Assembly (NCBI GenBank): GCA_028293125.1
Contig: JAQGPJ010000072.1
Location: 1 to 64,000 of the forward strand
Direction of reading: 5' to 3'
DNA length: 64,000 nt
DNA from: Verrucomicrobiales bacterium
GTDB lineage: Bacteria > Verrucomicrobiota > Verrucomicrobiia > Verrucomicrobiales > V1-33
The position numbers and the translations under genes were made by a program. How positions within the stretch are numbered: the stretch's first letter is position 1; every line of letters starts with the position of its first letter. The notes below the pieces were generated by a model. The model was given only the letters and a program-made list of their open reading frames with translations, searched no databases and was not told the origin of the DNA. This document shows positions 60,600 through 64,000 of the stretch, piece by piece.

Positions 60600-61452
60600 C
60601 CTCATAAGCCCGCTTCAGGGCGGTCTGCAGGCTGCCGCTGTGCACGGTCGCAGATTTCCCCGTCGCCTCCAGACCGTCCATCTCCGGCATCTGCACATCC
60701 AGAAGAATGACATCGTAAGGCGTCCTGCGCAGGGTCAACAGCCGCTGGAGCTTTATATTCTGCATGCTCAGCAGGCTGAACCCAGCAACGAAAACCTTGC
60801 GGCAGTGTGCAGCGCCATGCCAATGGAGGCGCCGGACACAAACATGATGGTGATGCCCGGCATATGGGAGCACAGCGCCAGCAGGGATGATTCTATAATC
60901 CAAAGCCCCAGGCGCCGCAGTGTCCGGAGCAGGGTCAGCCGCAACAGGAAAATCCCGGTGCCGGCCAAGGCAAACCCTGCAGCTGTGGGAGGCGGGGGCC
61001 GCCGGGGCGCCAAGTCCGGCAGCGCCGGAAAACAGGAGACAAGGGCCGCGAAGCCACAATCACAGTCCAGCGCATACTCCACGGAGATCAGCAGCCCGAT
61101 GCCTCCCGCCAGCACTCCGCACAGGATAGCCGATCCGCGGCAAACGCAGGGCGAAGGCCGCCAGTCCCAGCCCGCTCACCAGAAAACAGATGCCCGTGAG
61201 ATAGTGCTGGGCACAAAATCCGGCCCGACTCCCACCAAAGACATGCTTCCGATGTGCCAGCCCACTAGGACCAGAATCCCAAAACGGCGCAGAGGAGGCC
61301 ACTGATGCCCGCCAGCAGACATGACCGCCGCGGGCGGGGAAAGGAAAACCGGCCTGTGCTATGGAGCCACAGGCTATGCTTTCCGGTCAATCCTGCGAGC
61401 GAATCAAGCCGCCGGAATGCAGTTCGGCCCCGGCAAAGGGACATCATGATTA
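60600..61452 (-). pseudogene. Remnant of a membrane hybrid histidine kinase (sensor plus receiver)
   Basis: Minus-strand pieces in several frames: LLAGISGLLCAVLGFW, VGWHIGSMSLVGVG, LTGICFLVSGLGLAAFALRL, GGIGLLISVEYALDCDCG, DLAPRRPPPPTAAGFALAGT, SGASIGMALHTAARFSLLG. They give the hydrophobic sensor of a multi-pass histidine kinase. They are followed by KLQRLLTLRRTPYDVILLDV and QMPEMDGLEATGK, a receiver domain. The kinase core (H-box, N/G boxes) is missing, so a deletion joined sensor to receiver. It faces the response-regulator remnant at 60393-60534. Confidence 0.6.
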
Positions 61453-61460
61453 AAAGTAAA

Positions 61461-62591
61461 TCATTCCGCCAAAAATGTGAAGAGAGTGGTCTCCTTTAAA
61501 GGCTTGTCAGGGCGGACCACGATGGACGGAAAATCCGGGTGGTGGATGGCATCGGGATAATGCTGGGTCTCCAAACAGACCGCCGTGTTGCCCAGATGGT
61601 TCCCTGTGTAAAGCTGCACGGCGGGCTGCGTGGTCCGGACCTCCATGATCCGTCCGCTTTTGGGCTCCGTCAGACGCGCGGCCAGCTTCATGGCGGAGCC
61701 GCCATCCAGCACAAAATTGTGATCGTAACCGCCCATTCCCGGCTTCAACTGATCCATGCGGCTGCCGATGCGGGTGGGCTGGCTGAAATCCACGGGTGTC
61801 CCTTTGAGGGACAGCATTTCCCCCGTGGGAATCAGTTCGGCGTCCGTGGGGGTGTATTTCTCTGACGGTATCCTCAGGACGTGATCCAGAGCGCTGCCGC
61901 CGCCCGCCAGATTGAAGTAGGCGTGGTTGGTCAGGTTCGCGATCGTCGGCTTGTCAGCGACAGCCTCATAGTCCAGCCGGAGTTCGTTCCGGTCCGTGAG
62001 GGTGTAGGTCACGGAGGTCCTCAGATTGCCGGGAAATCCCTCCTCGCCATCCGGACTCAGGTAGGTCAGTTTCACAAAGGCCCTGTCCTTGGTGGTTCCG
62101 GTGTCCGCCACGGTCCAAACGGACTGGGCAAACCCCTTCCGACCGCCGTGGATGGTGTTTTTCCGGTCGTTGGCCGTCAGCTTGTAAGGGGTGCCGTCGA
62201 GTTCGAACTGTGCCCCCTTGATCCGGTTGGCCACCCGGCCGATGATGGCGGCGGCACCGTTGAAGCCGCCGGCAAATTTCTCCAGACTGTCCGTGGTCAG
62301 CACCACATTGGTGAACCGGCCGTCACGGTCCGGTGCTTGGAGTTCCTTGATGATGGCTCCATAGCTGATGATCCGCACACTCATGCCTTTGTGGTTGCTC
62401 AGAGTGATCAGATAGACCGTTGCTCCATCCTGCATCTTTCCAAAAACACTCTGATCCACTTGGAATGAAGGATTGGCCCCGGACGATGGGGCCGTGGCTG
62501 CAGACTGACCGGGAGTTTGGGCTCTGACGGATTCAGGACCAGGGGAAGCGGTCAAAGCCAGCGCTGCCATCAATCGGGGAAAGGTCTTCAT
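61461..62591 (-). CDS. Secreted galactose mutarotase / aldose 1-epimerase
   Basis: 376 residues from ATG 62591; signal peptide MKTFPRLMAALALTASPGPE. Aldose 1-epimerase fold: GRVANRIKGAQFELDG (Arg), NTIHGGRKGFAQSVW (His), TNHAYFNLAGGG (His), GYDHNFVLDGG, and the catalytic Glu in NTAVCLETQHYPDAIHHPDF. Interconverts alpha and beta sugar anomers, here in the periplasm or outside. Followed on the same strand by nothing; the lactonase-like gene lies 63 bp upstream. Confidence 0.92.
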   Translation of the reverse strand: MKTFPRLMAALALTASPGPESVRAQTPGQSAATAPSSGANPSFQVDQSVFGKMQDGATVYLITLSNHKGMSVRIISYGAIIKELQAPDRDGRFTNVVLTTDSLEKFAGGFNGAAAIIGRVANRIKGAQFELDGTPYKLTANDRKNTIHGGRKGFAQSVWTVADTGTTKDRAFVKLTYLSPDGEEGFPGNLRTSVTYTLTDRNELRLDYEAVADKPTIANLTNHAYFNLAGGGSALDHVLRIPSEKYTPTDAELIPTGEMLSLKGTPVDFSQPTRIGSRMDQLKPGMGGYDHNFVLDGGSAMKLAARLTEPKSGRIMEVRTTQPAVQLYTGNHLGNTAVCLETQHYPDAIHHPDFPSIVVRPDKPLKETTLFTFLAE

Positions 62592-62654
62592 AAGGAAAAA
62601 GAGTGGGTGCGGCACGGAGCCGGTGGAGTTGGTCAGAGGGGAGGTCCTGGACTT

Positions 62655-63557
62655 TCAATAAGCCCCCTTCACCCGCATCCGGAGGCCGTAAACCCGTTTG
62701 CCCGCCGTGATGAAAAGCAGGTGACGGTCCTTTCCGGCGAAGCTCACATTTCCAGTCCAGGGTTCCGGGATGGGGATGTTGGTCAGTTTTTTTCCGGTTT
62801 TGTCAAAAACCGTGACGCCGCTTCCGGTGAGATAGACATTGCCGTCGGCGTCGATCGTCATGCCGTCGGATCCCATTTGGCAGAAAAGCGTTTTGTTCTC
62901 CAGAGTGCCGTCCGTCTTGACGGTATAGGAGTAGGTTTTGCGGGCTCCGATATCCGCCACATAAAGGGTTTTCCCGTCGGGGGTGCCGATGATCCCGTTG
63001 GGCTGCTTCAGATCCGTGGCCACCGGCGTGGCGGCTTTGGTTTTGATATCGAAGTAATAGACGTATTGCCCCGGCTGCTGGCTGGCCTTGTCCCGCGTCC
63101 AGTAGTCGCGTGTGTAAAGAGGGTCCGTGAAGTGGAAATTGCCGTCCGGGCGGATCCACAGATCATTGGGGCCGTTCAGCAGCTTGCCGCCGAAGTCCTT
63201 AAGCAGCACCGTGACTTTCTTATCGGGGGCAATGGACCAGAGTTCGTTCTTTTCATCCGCGCAGGCGATCAGGTTGCCCGCCTTGTCGAAAAAGGTGCCG
63301 TTGCTGCGGCCCGCGGGCTTGAGCCAGTCGGTGAAGGATCCGTCCGCGGCGCTGTACTTCACGATGCGGTCGTTCGGCTGATCCGTGAAGAACACATTGC
63401 CCTCCGGGTCCACCGCCGGTCCCTCGGTGAAAATATACCCTTCGCTCAGCACCTCCACTTTGGCTCCCTCGGCCACCGGATCCGCCGCCTCCGCGGCACG
63501 GGCTGTCAAAGCGCTGAACAGAAGGAGACCGGGGAAGAGCAAAGGTATCAATTTCAT
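62655..63557 (-). CDS. Secreted SMP-30/gluconolactonase-family protein
   Basis: 300 residues; signal peptide MKLIPLLFPGLLLFSALTAR. Six-bladed propeller: EGPAVDPEGNVFFTDQPNDR (Glu metal ligand), NGPNDLWIRPDGNFHFTDPL (Asn/Asp), KQPNGIIGTPDGKTLYVADI (Asn) and GSDGMTIDADGNVYLTGSGV (Asp), i.e. the metal-site residues of the SMP-30 family. Probably hydrolyses a sugar lactone; the exact substrate is not readable. Transcribed towards the mutarotase gene. Confidence 0.9.
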   Translation of the reverse strand: MKLIPLLFPGLLLFSALTARAAEAADPVAEGAKVEVLSEGYIFTEGPAVDPEGNVFFTDQPNDRIVKYSAADGSFTDWLKPAGRSNGTFFDKAGNLIACADEKNELWSIAPDKKVTVLLKDFGGKLLNGPNDLWIRPDGNFHFTDPLYTRDYWTRDKASQQPGQYVYYFDIKTKAATPVATDLKQPNGIIGTPDGKTLYVADIGARKTYSYTVKTDGTLENKTLFCQMGSDGMTIDADGNVYLTGSGVTVFDKTGKKLTNIPIPEPWTGNVSFAGKDRHLLFITAGKRVYGLRMRVKGAY

Positions 63558-63647
63558 GGCGGCAGCCTATTCATCGCCCTCCGGCAGCACAAGCTTTCAT
63601 CCGTTTCCTCCCCAACCGCGTCAGCGGACCCGACAGTCACGATCCGG

Positions 63648-64000
63648 TCAGGGGGAGCCGATTTCCAGCAGGGAAACCGGAGAATCCAAGCCGGGAATCA
63701 TCTGCAGCAGCACCACCGCGCTGCTGCACCCCCAGGAGAACCGCAGTCCCTCCGGGGTGGGCCGCGGCCAGCGGTTCCAACAGAGATTGTCCGCGGCGCG
63801 GCGGGCGGTCCAAGCGGCCTCGGCGTTTTTCCGCAGCCAGGGCGCGAAGGCACCCTGCTCGTTCCGGTCCTTCACAAACTTGGAAATCCACCGCACTCCG
63901 ATGCCGTTGAACCCCCCTCCGTCGCCCCTTTCATTGCCGCCGGGGAGCCAGCCTCCGTTGCGGCACAGCACGTTCATGGTGAAGGCGGCGGCCAGTCCGG
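63648..64000 (-). CDS. GH76-like glycosidase, C-terminal part (cut by window edge)
   Basis: At least 117 codons; the reading frame continues past position 64000. FNGIGVRWISKFVKDRNEQG, FAPWLRKNAEAAWTARR and CSSAVVLLQMI match the C-terminus of family GH76 (alpha-1,6-mannanase-type) enzymes, helical (alpha/alpha)6 barrels. The Asp-Asp catalytic pair would lie upstream of the window edge. With the mutarotase and lactonase it suggests a sugar-utilisation group. Moderate confidence. Confidence 0.6.
   Translation of the reverse strand, partial: GLAAAFTMNVLCRNGGWLPGGNERGDGGGFNGIGVRWISKFVKDRNEQGAFAPWLRKNAEAAWTARRAADNLCWNRWPRPTPEGLRFSWGCSSAVVLLQMIPGLDSPVSLLEIGSP

Overview
The window looks like a chromosomal stretch of a high-GC member of the Verrucomicrobia (PVC group). 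The lineage call is inference. It rests on paired DUF1549/DUF1553 ('PSD1') and DUF1501 genes, a giant lamin-tail/CotH protein, a DUF6288 protein, secreted proteins ending in an LQRSxDLxxW-type module, and weak or absent Shine-Dalgarno sequences. No rRNA, tRNA or CRISPR array was seen.

Layout. (1) 0.2-8.2 kb: an IS5-family element with clear ends and a substituted first catalytic residue; a DUF418-like membrane protein; a frameshifted secreted protein; a lipoprotein; an 11-repeat secreted protein; a small membrane protein. Short AT-rich inverted repeats are scattered in the spacers. (2) 8.7-12 kb: a parA-parB pair, a cluster of a 24-bp palindrome (one copy inside parB, three downstream), and a DUF1016/YhcG PDDEXK nuclease gene with two compensating frameshifts. 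A fifth copy of the palindrome lies 35 kb away, at 45.8 kb. (3) 12.1-17.9 kb: one 1,938-codon lamin-tail/LamG/CotH gene on the minus strand. (4) 18.4-29.9 kb: a tight six-gene plus-strand operon: cytochrome/WD40, DUF1549/DUF1553, DUF1501, PPC-domain, PSD1 and DUF1501 proteins. (5) 29.97-36.2 kb: decayed Tn3 transposase, C39-like peptidase and c-type cytochrome genes flanking an intact DUF6288 gene and a tandem-domain SASA esterase. (6) 36.3-45.7 kb: a complete cbb3 oxidase operon with its assembly factors, then a PocR/AraC-type regulator. (7) 46.0-57.8 kb: a SUMF1-fold protein on the minus strand, divergent from ackA, an AI-2E-family permease, a P2A ATPase, phosphoketolase and an MgtA-type ATPase, which look like one transcription unit. 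(8) 57.8-64 kb: a DUF72 protein, remnants of a two-component system, and a minus-strand carbohydrate group (mutarotase, SMP-30-like lactonase, partial GH76).

How it fits together. The cbb3 oxidase indicates high-affinity oxygen respiration. Phosphoketolase makes acetyl phosphate, from which acetate kinase can make ATP, and both are co-transcribed with ATP-driven cation pumps. The mutarotase, lactonase, GH76, SASA esterase, PSD1/DUF1501 operon and CotH protein suggest polysaccharide use and a large secreted proteome.

Most striking observation: the palindrome downstream of parB sits in decayed partial copies of the parB segment that contains it. The copies have diverged heavily but all three palindromes are perfect 24-mers, which suggests selection on the palindrome itself, possibly as a non-canonical ParB binding site (parS-like centromere).
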